Shown here one piece after another: positions 26,057 through 34,724 of a DNA stretch of 46,904 bases (positions are counted from its first letter, which is position 1; every line of letters begins with the position of its first letter). A program made the position numbers and the translations under genes. Origin of the DNA: an uncultured Ruminococcus sp. (GTDB lineage: Bacteria; Bacillota; Clostridia; Oscillospirales; Acutalibacteraceae); NCBI GenBank assembly GCA_902778175.1, contig CACYWT010000044.1, positions 1 through 46,904 of the forward strand, written 5' to 3'. The notes below the pieces were generated by a model. It saw nothing but the letters and a program-made list of their open reading frames with translations, was not told the DNA's origin and did not search any database.

Positions 26057-27592
26057 TTATACTTTAGGTATATTATCATATTCCCTGATTATTTCAAGAA
26101 ACTCCCGTCCGTACTGCCGTATCTTTACCGTACTGAATCCGGGTATCATTCTCAGTCCGTTTTCATTTTTGGGTTTTTGTTCCGAAAGCCCGCGCAGCAT
26201 TTTGTCGTCGGCTATCGCAAAAACCGGCACACCGGTGCGCATTGACAAAAGCAGAGCCTTCGCCTTCAGTCTGATGAATAATTCCTCATCATAGCCGGCT
26301 TTCTTTTTATCCGGCATACATCTGCTGTAGATATCATTATTGCAGCAGCTGCAGTTTCCGCACGGACTGTCGGTCTTTTCACCGAAATAATGAAGAATCT
26401 GCCTGCGCAGACAATATCTTCCCGACGCGGAATAGAATCTCATTTTCTCCAGCTCATCAAGCTGCGCGGCGGTATATTCCTCCTTCTCCTGCGGAGTCAT
26501 TGCGCTTTCTTTTTCGCCGTCGTCCTCGCGGAGAATAAAATATTTCTTTATAAAATAATAGTCGGCAGGCGAATACAGAAGAATACATTCTGCCTTTTCT
26601 CCGTCACGTCCTGCTCTGCCTGCCTCCTGATAATACTGTTCGATCCTCGGCGGCATCGAATAATGGAGAACAAAGCGCACATCGGGCTTGTCTATCCCCA
26701 TACCGAACGCGCTTGTCGCCGCGATAAGCTTTATTCTTCCGAAGGTGAAATCCTCCTGTATGCGGCGGCGCAGGTCATTGTCCATTCCGGCATGGTAAGC
26801 GCCGGCATTATAGCCCTTACTATTCAGAAAAGAGGCGACCGTTTCCGTCTGTTTTTTCGTCAGACAGTAGATAATACCGCTTTCGTCCTTATGCCTTGCA
26901 AGATACCTCAGTATAAAGGACATTTTCGGGTCTGAAAAACCGTCGTCCTCCGGTGTGAGCGTTCCGAAATACAGATTCGGCCGGTCAAAACCCGTAGTCA
27001 GGAAATACGGGTCTTTCAGCCGCAGCTTGTTCACTATATCGTCGCGGACACGCTTATTCGCAGTAGCGGTGAATGCCGCAATGACCGGACGTTTCTCAAG
27101 TTTATCGGTAAAATCCGCTATACGGCGGTAGCCCGGACGGAAATCCTGTCCCCAGACGGAGATGCAGTGCGCCTCATCAACTGCGATAAGGGATATCCCC
27201 GCCCTCACCGCAAAGGAGATGAAACCCGGACTTTCCAGACGTTCGGGAGCAACATAGATTATCTTATACGCGCCTGCCGAAGCCCTTTGCAGTGCAAGGC
27301 TCACCTGTGCAGGAGTGAGCGCGCTGTTTATATAAGCGGCGGCTATTCCTGCCGCCTTCAATATCCTGACCTGATCCTGCATAAGCGAGATCAGCGGAGA
27401 GATAACGAGAGTTATCCCCGGCAGCGCCAGAGCCGGTATCTGATAGCAGACGGATTTTCCCGACCCTGTAGGCATAACGGCGCAGATATCCCGTCCGCCG
27501 AGGATATGATCTATTATTTCCGCCTGTCCGGGACGGAAACTGCCGTAGCCGTAATATTTTTTCAGCAATTCGTCAATTGTCAATTTCATCAA
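26057..27592 (-). CDS. recQ: ATP-dependent DNA helicase RecQ
   Basis: A 511-residue 3'-5' DNA helicase in recombination and repair. Walker A is MPTGSGKS with K46, and the Walker B/DEAH box is AVDEAHCIS near 134-142. The aromatic loop GQDFRPGY and helicase motif VI (QEAGRAGRDG) are present. A cysteine cluster (CLRRQIL ... CGNCSCC) forms the RecQ zinc site. It is shorter than the 600-residue Escherichia type because the RQC winged helix is reduced. A short tail with MIPGFSTVKIRQYG resembles part of an HRDC domain. It is 51 bases downstream of the GIY-YIG gene. Confidence 0.95.
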   Translation of the reverse strand: MMKLTIDELLKKYYGYGSFRPGQAEIIDHILGGRDICAVMPTGSGKSVCYQIPALALPGITLVISPLISLMQDQVRILKAAGIAAAYINSALTPAQVSLALQRASAGAYKIIYVAPERLESPGFISFAVRAGISLIAVDEAHCISVWGQDFRPGYRRIADFTDKLEKRPVIAAFTATANKRVRDDIVNKLRLKDPYFLTTGFDRPNLYFGTLTPEDDGFSDPKMSFILRYLARHKDESGIIYCLTKKQTETVASFLNSKGYNAGAYHAGMDNDLRRRIQEDFTFGRIKLIAATSAFGMGIDKPDVRFVLHYSMPPRIEQYYQEAGRAGRDGEKAECILLYSPADYYFIKKYFILREDDGEKESAMTPQEKEEYTAAQLDELEKMRFYSASGRYCLRRQILHYFGEKTDSPCGNCSCCNNDIYSRCMPDKKKAGYDEELFIRLKAKALLLSMRTGVPVFAIADDKMLRGLSEQKPKNENGLRMIPGFSTVKIRQYGREFLEIIREYDNIPKV

Positions 27593-27643
27593 TCCTGATA
27601 ACGCAAGCTATTGCCGCATAATAAAAAATGGCGCGGGGCAGTT

Positions 27644-27958
27644 TCAGAATACTGAAATATCCGCTTTCTCATAATCCCCGGCATTTATCTTCTCCCCGAA
27701 TATGCTCAGATCGCCGCTTTCAATAAGACTCAGCTTCTGTTTTTTCGTCAGCTGCTTTATGCGGTATTCGAGCCGGCAGGCAGCGGCTTTGTCCCCGGTT
27801 TTCCAGGCTGCCGCAAGCCTCTCCGGAGGGTGTGAACGGGTATATTTCGCGCATTTGTCCGTACCGCCGAAATGCTCGCCCATACGCCTTACGAGGTCGG
27901 CGGCAAAGCCCGTATAAATACTTCCTCCGCGGCAGATAAGCATATATGTATAATACAT
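27644..27958 (-). CDS. GIY-YIG domain endonuclease-like protein
   Basis: A 104-residue single-domain protein of the UvrC/YhbQ-like type. The opening YTYMLIC ... SIYTG is the GIY-YIG signature, followed by the Arg pair in DLVRRMGEH and a candidate metal-binding Glu in LEYRI. Such proteins are presumed DNA nucleases. It shares one base with the DUF3783 gene (TAATG) and leads into recQ, so it probably belongs to a lepA-repair transcript. Confidence 0.92.
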   Translation of the reverse strand: MYYTYMLICRGGSIYTGFAADLVRRMGEHFGGTDKCAKYTRSHPPERLAAAWKTGDKAAACRLEYRIKQLTKKQKLSLIESGDLSIFGEKINAGDYEKADISVF

Positions 27959-28329
27959 TATCTTTTTCCGCGGAGCTGCATATGCTCCCTGTATACCTCG
28001 TCATAAAGCTCCTGTCCGCACCATACGGCATTTGTCGGGGTGATGACTGCCTTTATGACATCTCTGCCGAAGCCTGCCTTCTTCATTGCGCCGAGCAGAC
28101 GGTCGATATCGTTTCCGTCAAAGCCGCCCATCACAAGAAGCCTGCCGAAGGGCTTTTCCGCGCAGGGACGTTTTTCTCCGTCCTCCGCAAGCCCTGCAAG
28201 GCAGCCGACAGGTATGAGCATTTCATCACCTTCAACTGCCTTCAGTGTAAAATGCAGCGGCAGAAGAGCAGTCCTCGCCCTTGAGCGCTCTCCCTTATCA
28301 AAATTATATAACAGTACGGTTTTTTTCAT
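27958..28329 (-). CDS. DUF3783 family protein
   Basis: A 123-residue soluble protein. The first part has a Rossmann-like start, KKTVLLYNFD. The central block LLVMGGFDGNDIDRLLGAMKKAG and the closing ITPTNAVWCGQELYDEVYREH match the clostridial DUF3783 pattern (T..N..W....L..E...EH). No activity is known for this family. It starts 18 bases after lepA and overlaps the GIY-YIG gene, so it sits in the same operon. Confidence 0.85.
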   Translation of the reverse strand: MKKTVLLYNFDKGERSRARTALLPLHFTLKAVEGDEMLIPVGCLAGLAEDGEKRPCAEKPFGRLLVMGGFDGNDIDRLLGAMKKAGFGRDVIKAVITPTNAVWCGQELYDEVYREHMQLRGKR

Positions 28330-28347
28330 ATTGTATTCTCCGGTTCA

Positions 28348-30162
28348 TTACTGGTCGCTGTCAAGTTTCAGCACAGCCATGAATGCATCCTGCGGAACCT
28401 CTACGGTGCCGAGCTGACGCATACGCTTTTTGCCTTCCTTCTGCTTTTCGAGCAGTTTTTTCTTTCTCGTGATATCGCCGCCGTAGCATTTCGCAAGAAC
28501 GTCCTTGCGCATCGCCTTTACAGTTTCTCTTGCGATTATCTTTCCGCCGATACAAGCCTGTATCGGGACCTCGAAAAGCTGGCGCGGTATCTTTTCTTTC
28601 AGCTTTTCAGCCATTTTCCTTGCCCTCGGATAAGCCTTGTCCGCATGAATTATGAACGACAGCGCGTCCACGACTTCGCCGTTGAGCATTATATCGAGCT
28701 TGACGAGCTTTGACTCGGCATAGCCCGAAAGCTCATAGTCAAATGACGCATAGCCCCTTGTGCGTGATTTAAGAGTATCAAAAAAGTCATAGATTATTTC
28801 CGCAAGCGGAAGATCATATCGGATATCCACCCTGTCGGAATCTATATATGTCATATCCCTGAATACGCCGCGCCTGTCCTGACAAAGCTCCATTATATTT
28901 CCGACATATTCGCTCGGAGAATAGATATGAGCCTCGGTCATCGGTTCCTCAGCCATTGCGACTGTTCCCGGATCGGGATAATTTGTCGGGTTATCTATCA
29001 TTTTAACAGTGCCGTCCGTCAGTGTTATGCGGTAGATAACGCTGGGAGCGGTCGTGATAAGGTCGAGATTATATTCGCGTTCCAGACGCTCCTGTATTAT
29101 CTCCATATGCAGAAGTCCGAGGAATCCGCAGCGGAAGCCGAAACCGAGCGCAACGGAGGTTTCAGGCTCAAAGGACAGTGATGCGTCATTCAGCTCCAGC
29201 TTTTCGAGAGCGTCGCGCAGGTCGCCGTATTTTGCGCCGTCGGCAGGATATATTCCGCAAAAGACCATCGGCTGTACCGAACGGTAGCCCGGAAGCGGCT
29301 CGGTTGCCGGATCATCCGCAAGCGTCACCGTATCGCCGACACGGGCGTCGCCTACGGTTTTTATTGAAGCGGCGATATAGCCTACCTCGCCCGCATAAAG
29401 AGCCTCTGTCTGTTCCAGACCGGTTGCGCGCATGAAACCAAGCTCCACCACGGTAAATTCCGATCCTGTCGCCATAAGGCGGATCGTATCGCCTGTACGG
29501 AGCTGACCCTCTTTAAGTCTTACATATATGATAACGCCCTTGTAGCTGTCGTAATACGAATCGAAGATCAGAGCCTGCAGGGGCTTATTGCTGTCGCCCT
29601 GCGGAGGCGGGATCTCCCGTACTATCTGTTCCATAACGTCATGGATATTGATACCCGCCTTTGCCGAAATACAGGGAGCGTCCTCAGCAGGCAGACCGAT
29701 AACATCTTCTATCTCCTTTTTCACTCTTTCGGGGTCGGCGCTGGGGAGGTCGATCTTATTTATAACGGGAACAATTTCAAGACCGGCGTCAAGCGCAAGA
29801 TAGGTATTGGCAAGGGTCTGGGCTTCTATTCCCTGAGAGGCGTCAACAACGAGTACTGCGCCCTCGCAGGCGGCAAGTGAACGTGAGACCTCGTAATTGA
29901 AGTCAACATGACCGGGGGTATCTATAAGATTGAATATATACTGCTGACCGTCGTCGGCATTATATAGCAGGGTAACGGCATGAGCCTTGATAGTAATGCC
30001 GCGTTCTCTTTCAAGTTCCATATCGTCGAGGAGCTGATCCTGCATTTCGCGGACGGCGACAGATTTAGTCTGTTCGAGGATCCTGTCCGCGAGGGTAGAC
30101 TTACCGTGGTCGATATGGGCGATTATACTGAAATTCCTGATTTTATCTCTTTGAAAATCCAT
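28348..30162 (-). CDS. lepA: Elongation factor 4 (LepA)
   Basis: A 604-residue translational GTPase that binds ribosomes and supports correct elongation or assembly, notably under ionic stress. G1 is AHIDHGKS (15-22), G3 is DTPGH (near 83), and G4 is NKID. EF-G-like domains follow, and the LepA-specific C-terminal domain ([20 protein letters not shown]) is intact. The length is normal for the family. It is the first gene of a five-gene minus-strand run. The gap 30163-30342 upstream shows no other gene. Confidence 0.98.
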   Translation of the reverse strand: MDFQRDKIRNFSIIAHIDHGKSTLADRILEQTKSVAVREMQDQLLDDMELERERGITIKAHAVTLLYNADDGQQYIFNLIDTPGHVDFNYEVSRSLAACEGAVLVVDASQGIEAQTLANTYLALDAGLEIVPVINKIDLPSADPERVKKEIEDVIGLPAEDAPCISAKAGINIHDVMEQIVREIPPPQGDSNKPLQALIFDSYYDSYKGVIIYVRLKEGQLRTGDTIRLMATGSEFTVVELGFMRATGLEQTEALYAGEVGYIAASIKTVGDARVGDTVTLADDPATEPLPGYRSVQPMVFCGIYPADGAKYGDLRDALEKLELNDASLSFEPETSVALGFGFRCGFLGLLHMEIIQERLEREYNLDLITTAPSVIYRITLTDGTVKMIDNPTNYPDPGTVAMAEEPMTEAHIYSPSEYVGNIMELCQDRRGVFRDMTYIDSDRVDIRYDLPLAEIIYDFFDTLKSRTRGYASFDYELSGYAESKLVKLDIMLNGEVVDALSFIIHADKAYPRARKMAEKLKEKIPRQLFEVPIQACIGGKIIARETVKAMRKDVLAKCYGGDITRKKKLLEKQKEGKKRMRQLGTVEVPQDAFMAVLKLDSDQ

Positions 30163-30342
30163 TGTTCCACCTACTGAAAAAAGTAATCTTCCGTTTTTAT
30201 GCGGCAGTTCAGGCAGAAAGTCCGGAGCTGCCGTAGCTGATTACAATTATAGCATATTTTTATAATACAGACAATCCCCGTATCTTATATTATTCGATTT
30301 ATAGCAGGCGCATTGCAAAAAGCGGCAGAGATCAGTAAAACA

Positions 30343-30374
30343 AAAAATCCTGCCACTTGCATGACAGGATTTTT
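30343..30374 (-). terminator. Terminator of tRNA-Leu(UAA)
   Basis: AAAAATCCTG pairs with CAGGATTTTT, right after the tRNA 3' end on the minus strand. Confidence 0.92.
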
Positions 30375-30380
30375 CTTTCG

Positions 30381-30465
30381 TGCCGGTGACCGGACTTGAA
30401 CCGGTACGGTATTAACTACCGAGGGATTTTAAGTCCCTTGCGTCTGCCGATTTCGCCACACCGGC
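30381..30465 (-). tRNA. tRNA-Leu(UAA)
   Basis: An 85-base class II tRNA. Acceptor GCCGGTG pairs with CACCGGC, the discriminator is A, and the TTCAAGTCC T-loop is present. The anticodon loop CTTAAAA gives UAA. It has a long variable arm, as leucine tRNAs do. CCA is not encoded. Confidence 0.97.
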
Positions 30466-30481
30466 TTATCACAACATATGA

Positions 30482-30510
30482 ATTATATCATATCCGCGAT
30501 ATTTTTTCAA
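30482..30510 (-). promoter_or_regulatory. Promoter of tRNA-Leu(UAA)
   Basis: Minus-strand TTGAAA and TATAAT with a 17-base spacer, 17 bases before the tRNA. Confidence 0.85.
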
Positions 30511-30553
30511 TACAGAATCGAAAAAAATACAGCCCATAAGAATAAAAAAATGC

Positions 30554-30582
30554 TTGACAAACCGATAATAATGATATATAAT
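30554..30582 (+). promoter_or_regulatory. Promoter of tRNA-Leu(GAG)
   Basis: Consensus TTGACA and TATAAT with a 17-base spacer. It is divergent from the promoter of the other leucine tRNA. Confidence 0.9.
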
Positions 30583-30609
30583 TATTTCTGTTGCTGAAAC
30601 AAAATATTT

Positions 30610-30694
30610 GCGAGTGTGCTGGAATAGGCAGACAGGCACGTTTGAGGGGCGTGTGTTTCACGACGTATGGGTTCAAGTCCCATCACTCGCACCA
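30610..30694 (+). tRNA. tRNA-Leu(GAG)
   Basis: Class II tRNA whose acceptor GCGAGTG pairs with CACTCGC, followed by an encoded ACCA end. The anticodon loop TTGAGGG gives GAG, reading CUC/CUU codons. The long variable arm is present. The 185 bases after it (30695-30879) hold no gene. Confidence 0.95.
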
Positions 30695-30879
30695 AAGCGA
30701 AAATCCTGTTCAGTAAATTGTACCCAAGAAACCGGATACACAATCTTTAGTGAATCCGTGCAGCGTCCCCGGAAAGTGGACAGGTCAGAAAACTCGAAAC
30801 CCTGATATGTGGACAGCAGCCGAATGGGGCAGTTAGTAAAACCCGTCATAATAATTTCTTGTTTTTTATAAAAAAACTA

Positions 30880-30908
30880 TTGACATTTCCGTAAATTTGG
30901 TATAGAAT
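30880..30908 (+). promoter_or_regulatory. Promoter of the T-box/trpB unit
   Basis: TTGACA and TAGAAT with a 17-base spacer, directly before the T-box leader. Confidence 0.8.
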
Positions 30909-30911
30909 TTC

Positions 30912-31185
30912 TTTAAACCGTTGAGGAAGAGTGAGTAGGCTGACGCCTTTCCTTTCAGAGAGCTGCGGACGGTGGGAGCGCAGCAGGAAAATTCAGACCG
31001 AATGGACTTCTGAGGGCAAACAGAAATGCTTTTCAGCAGAGTATGTAAGACGGGGTGACTTCCCGTAACCATTAGTCAGCGTATGTCAGTACGCACCGAG
31101 AGGACGCTTTCAGCGTCAAGCAGGGTGGCACCGCAGGTTTTTCCTGTCCCGGCATTTGTATGAATGTCCGGGACAGTTTTGTTTT
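30912..31185 (+). promoter_or_regulatory. T-box riboswitch, tryptophan specific
   Basis: The canonical T-box AGGGTGGCACCGC lies at 31123-31135. Stem I opens with the GAGGAAGAGTGAGTA motif and its 3' side holds GAATGGACTT, whose TGG (31003-31005) would be the Trp specifier codon. CTGTCCCGG (31144-31152) pairs with CCGGGACAG (31168-31176) before a T-rich run to form the terminator. Uncharged tRNA-Trp should favour read-through into trpB. Confidence 0.93.
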
Positions 31186-31250
31186 ATCTGAACTCTTTCG
31201 GACGATATATCAACCCTCTGTATTATTTTTTACGAAAGGATGTAATCATC

Positions 31251-32621
31251 ATGAGCGAAAACAAGATCCCTTACAAAATCTATCTCAGCGAATCGGAGAT
31301 ACCCGAAAAATGGTATAACCTCAGAGCCGATATGAAAAATAAACCGGCTCCCCTCCTTAACCCCGGCACAGGCAAGCCCCTTTCCGCAGAAGAACTCAGC
31401 GCCGTTTTCTGCGAGGAACTTGTCGCTCAGGAGCTTGACGACACTACCCCCTATATTGATATTCCGCAGGAAATACGCGATTTCTACAAGATGTACCGCC
31501 CTGCTCCGCTCGTCAGAGCATACTGCCTTGAAAAAGCTCTCGGCACTCCGGCTAAGATCTACTACAAATTCGAGGGCAACAACACAAGCGGCAGCCATAA
31601 GCTCAATTCCGCAATAGCTCAGGCTTATTATGCAAAAAAACAGGGTCTTAAAGGCGTTACCACTGAAACAGGTGCAGGTCAGTGGGGTACAGCTCTTTCA
31701 ATGGCTTGCGCATACCTCGGACTTGACTGCAAGGTATTCATGGTAAAGGTAAGCTATGAGCAGAAACCCTTCCGCCGCGAGGTAATGCGTACCTACGGCG
31801 CAGACGTTACTCCCTCTCCGTCAGAAACTACCGAGGTCGGCAGAAAGATCCTTGCCGAGCATCCCGGCACGACCGGCAGCCTTGGCTGCGCTATCTCCGA
31901 GGCTGTCGAAGTCGCTACTCATACCGAAGGCTACAGATATGTCCTCGGTTCCGTACTGAATCAGGTTCTCCTGCACCAGTCAGTTATCGGTCTGGAGGCA
32001 AAGGCTGCCCTCGACAAATACGGCGTCAAGCCTGATATCATCATCGGCTGCGCAGGCGGCGGCTCAAACCTCGGCGGTCTTATCTCCCCGTTCATGGGCG
32101 AAAAGCTCCGCGGCGAAAACGATTACCGCATCATCGCCGTCGAGCCGGCTTCATGCCCGAGCTTCACAAGAGGCGTATTTGCATATGATTTCTGCGACAC
32201 AGGCATGATCTGTCCTCTTGCAAAGATGTATACCCTCGGTTCAAGCTTTATCCCGTCCGCAAACCATGCCGGCGGTCTGCGTTTCCACGGTATGTCCTCT
32301 ACTCTCAGCCAGCTTTATCATGACGGTTATATGGAGGCTGTTTCCGTTGAGCAGACTTCCGTATTCGAGGCAGCAGAAAAGTTTGCGCGCATCGAAGGTA
32401 TCCTTCCCGCTCCCGAAAGCTCACACGCTATCCGCGTTGCTATCGACGAAGCGCTCAAGTGCAAGGAAACAGGCGAGGAAAAGACCATTCTCTTCGGTCT
32501 TACCGGCACAGGTTACTTTGACCTCGTTGCATATCAGAAGTACAACGACGGCACGATGAGCGACTATATCCCCACCGACGAAGAACTCGAAAAAGCAAGA
32601 GAAAATCTCCCGAAAGTGTAA
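31251..32621 (+). CDS. trpB: Tryptophan synthase beta chain, TrpB2 type
   Basis: A 456-residue PLP enzyme that joins indole and serine to give tryptophan. It has the TrpB2 layout: about 450 residues rather than 400, with the family blocks LLNPGTGKPLSAEEL and YRPAPLVRAYCLEKAL. The PLP lysine is K117 in GSHKLNS, and CAGGGSNLGG is the phosphate-binding loop. The ATG at 31251 follows GAAAGGATG. Upstream in-frame ATGs are dismissed because they lie in or just after the T-box terminator. No trpA or other trp gene is nearby, so it may salvage free indole. Control by the Trp T-box supports a role in tryptophan supply. Confidence 0.95.
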   Translation: MSENKIPYKIYLSESEIPEKWYNLRADMKNKPAPLLNPGTGKPLSAEELSAVFCEELVAQELDDTTPYIDIPQEIRDFYKMYRPAPLVRAYCLEKALGTPAKIYYKFEGNNTSGSHKLNSAIAQAYYAKKQGLKGVTTETGAGQWGTALSMACAYLGLDCKVFMVKVSYEQKPFRREVMRTYGADVTPSPSETTEVGRKILAEHPGTTGSLGCAISEAVEVATHTEGYRYVLGSVLNQVLLHQSVIGLEAKAALDKYGVKPDIIIGCAGGGSNLGGLISPFMGEKLRGENDYRIIAVEPASCPSFTRGVFAYDFCDTGMICPLAKMYTLGSSFIPSANHAGGLRFHGMSSTLSQLYHDGYMEAVSVEQTSVFEAAEKFARIEGILPAPESSHAIRVAIDEALKCKETGEEKTILFGLTGTGYFDLVAYQKYNDGTMSDYIPTDEELEKARENLPKV

Positions 32622-32656
32622 ATCAATGCATAATTCATAATTCATAATGCATAATG

Positions 32657-32694
32657 AAATGACCCCCGACGGTTTTTTCCGCCGGGGGTCATTT
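32657..32694. terminator. Bidirectional terminator between trpB and the amylase gene
   Basis: AAATGACCCCCG pairs perfectly with CGGGGGTCATTT around a T-rich loop. It serves both convergent genes. Just upstream are short direct repeats of TAATTCATAAT. Confidence 0.85.
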
Positions 32695-32731
32695 ATGCCT
32701 GAAAAGTCAGTTTCTTATGTCCTGAGCTTTA

Positions 32732-34501
32732 TTATTTCAGTACTATTGCGCTGTATGCAGGCATTGTGATCTCCTGTCCGCTTACCGTAAATTCCTTGAC
32801 GTCGTCCGCCTTATCCTCTGCGCTGCTCTCCGCCTGAGATGAAACTCCTGCCAGCGCATTGAGCGCGTCCATTCCAGATGATCCTGTTTCTTTTGTATCA
32901 CCGGCATCTGCAAGCAGATATCCTCTTACCTCATTTATCTTGAACTGATCTTCGGGTATCGTTACCTTAGCGGATTTTGAACCGGTATTGAACATTACAA
33001 GGACCTTGCTGCCGCCGTTGTCACAGATATATCCTGCCGCAGCGTCGTTTCCGACTTCAACTGCGGTCATATCTCCGCGCCCGATCTCGGGATTCTGGTT
33101 TTTGAGGGCAATAACGCGCCTGTAGAAGCTCTGGAGAGAATCCTTGTCCTTGAGCTGCTCGTCAACTGCCTTTTCGGGAACGTCCTTGTTTTTCGCCCCC
33201 GGAATCTTCGGAACATATCCGGTGGTGTCAGCTGCCGACCAATACATTCCCGTTCTCTTGTCGGGGTCGGACTGCGATCCTGTCATGCCAATCTCTTCGC
33301 CGTAATATACGAACGAATTTCCTGCGGTCAGGATATACAGACAAGCAGCCATTCTGCGCTCGGTATCGCTCATCAGGAAGCCTGCGCTTCGTCCGGTATC
33401 ATGATTGGAAATAAATGGTGTGTTTATTGCGTCGGGATTATTGGCTTTTATCTTCTTCTGATAAGACGCCATTGACTTGACGTATTCAACAGCGTTTTCA
33501 CTCCTTACAGCAGTTGATACACGTCCTGTTGCGCCCTCCTCGGCAAAATCAAAGAAGCTGTCCACACCGGATTTGTAATAATTTGAAACCGTACCGCTGT
33601 CCGTCCAGCATTCGCCTACCATATAGACATCGCTTTTCAGGGATTTCGCATAGTCATAAAGCCATTTCAGATCGTCGATGGAATCGTTGTTTCCGGTGCT
33701 TTCAAACCACAGCACCGCGTCCAGACGGAAACCGTCAACTCCCATATCAAGCCAGAATTTGACAATATCCTTTATCTCTTCCCTCAGCTTTTCATTTTTA
33801 AGATTCAGATCGGGCATATCGGCTGAGAAATTGCTCTCATAATACCAGCCGTCCACGCCCGTCGGACGCCAGCCCGAATCGACCTGAGTTTTTTCAAAAT
33901 GATAATACTGCGCATAGCCGTCAGTTTTACCTTCTTTAAGCTCTTTTATTGCCTGCTTGTACCACGGGTGATTTTTTGAGCTGTGATTCAGCACAAGGTC
34001 GATTATCACGTTTATATTGCGCTTATGCGATTCATTCAGCAGCTCCTTGAAATCGTCAAGTGTTCCGTAAGCCTCGTCTATCTGCTTGTAATCGGTAACG
34101 TCATATTTATGATATGACGGAGAGGGCATTACCGGCATAAGCCATATACCCTCAATTCCGAGGTCGTCGGTGGTTTTTGCATCGCCGTCATTCAGATAAT
34201 CGAGCTTTTTTGTTATTCCCTTGAGATCGCCTATCCCGTTTCCGTCGCTGTCATAGAAGGAATACGGGAATATCTCATAAAATGTCCTGTATTTGTCATT
34301 CGACGGCGTATATTCCACCGTACCGAAGCCGCCGTCCTCCGGCAGAGCGAGAGTTGCTGCTGTCTGTGTGCTTTCCGCCGAGGACTGACCTGCGGAAGCG
34401 GAGGAATTACTGTTATTGCCGCTGCCTGCGCAGCCTGTAAATATTACTGACGAAAACAATGCTGCGGAAAGAGCTGCGGATACTATTTTTCTTTTGTACA
34501 T
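32732..34501 (-). CDS. Lipoprotein alpha-amylase, GH13 family
   Basis: A 589-residue cell-surface enzyme that cleaves alpha-1,4 glucans. A lipoprotein signal ends at FTGC with C24 as anchor, followed by a Ser/Asn-rich tether. The TIM-barrel shows GH13 region I IIDLVLNHSS (167-175), nucleophile D261 in GFRLDAVLW, acid/base E297 in VGECWT and D368 in FISNHDTG. A beta-sandwich domain closes the protein. AAAGGAGAT precedes the ATG. It lies downstream of the malEFG importer genes, past a terminator and repeat copy 3. It presumably releases maltodextrins for import. Exact product specificity is not readable. Confidence 0.95.
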   Translation of the reverse strand: MYKRKIVSAALSAALFSSVIFTGCAGSGNNSNSSASAGQSSAESTQTAATLALPEDGGFGTVEYTPSNDKYRTFYEIFPYSFYDSDGNGIGDLKGITKKLDYLNDGDAKTTDDLGIEGIWLMPVMPSPSYHKYDVTDYKQIDEAYGTLDDFKELLNESHKRNINVIIDLVLNHSSKNHPWYKQAIKELKEGKTDGYAQYYHFEKTQVDSGWRPTGVDGWYYESNFSADMPDLNLKNEKLREEIKDIVKFWLDMGVDGFRLDAVLWFESTGNNDSIDDLKWLYDYAKSLKSDVYMVGECWTDSGTVSNYYKSGVDSFFDFAEEGATGRVSTAVRSENAVEYVKSMASYQKKIKANNPDAINTPFISNHDTGRSAGFLMSDTERRMAACLYILTAGNSFVYYGEEIGMTGSQSDPDKRTGMYWSAADTTGYVPKIPGAKNKDVPEKAVDEQLKDKDSLQSFYRRVIALKNQNPEIGRGDMTAVEVGNDAAAGYICDNGGSKVLVMFNTGSKSAKVTIPEDQFKINEVRGYLLADAGDTKETGSSGMDALNALAGVSSQAESSAEDKADDVKEFTVSGQEITMPAYSAIVLK

Positions 34502-34518
34502 ATTGATCTCCTTTTGCA

Positions 34519-34678
34519 GTTATAACCGCAAAGTATGTCCCCCGCCTCTAAGGCGGCGGGTGCCATATATCCGTTCAGTGGGAGTAAAAATCTCCCACTG
34601 AACGACAGCAAGCCTATCTCCCACTGAACGACAGCAAGCCTACGGCTTGCCTTTGCTTGTTGAAAGCAAAGCTTTTAA
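34519..34678. repeat. Modular hairpin repeat, copy 3 (with internal tandem duplication)
   Basis: Longest copy. It starts GTTATAACCGCAAAGTATGT like copy 2 and ends with CAAGCCTACGGCTTG and the CTTTGCTT hairpin like copy 1. The interior has a CCCGCC-TCTAA-GGCGG hairpin. GTTCAGTGGGAG (34573-34584) is inverted relative to a 26-base unit repeated exactly twice at 34591-34616 and 34617-34642. It sits directly before the amylase ribosome binding site. Confidence 0.85.
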
Positions 34679-34680
34679 AT

Positions 34681-34710
34681 AAAGCAGGGAAGCGCGAGCA
34701 TCCCTGCTTT
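34681..34710 (-). terminator. Terminator-like hairpin after malG
   Basis: AAAGCAGGGA pairs perfectly with TCCCTGCTTT, then ATTT on the minus strand, 14 bases past the malG stop. It would lower transcription of the downstream amylase gene. Confidence 0.8.
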
Positions 34711-34724
34711 GATTTGAAATGATA

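Noticed and set aside
30608-30805. A 65-codon plus-strand open frame
   Set aside because: It reads through tRNA-Leu(GAG).
30740-30850. Possible insertion-sequence end (GTCCCCGGAAAGTGGAC)
   Set aside because: A single inverted word resembles ends of IS3-type elements, but no partner end and no transposase fragment are found.
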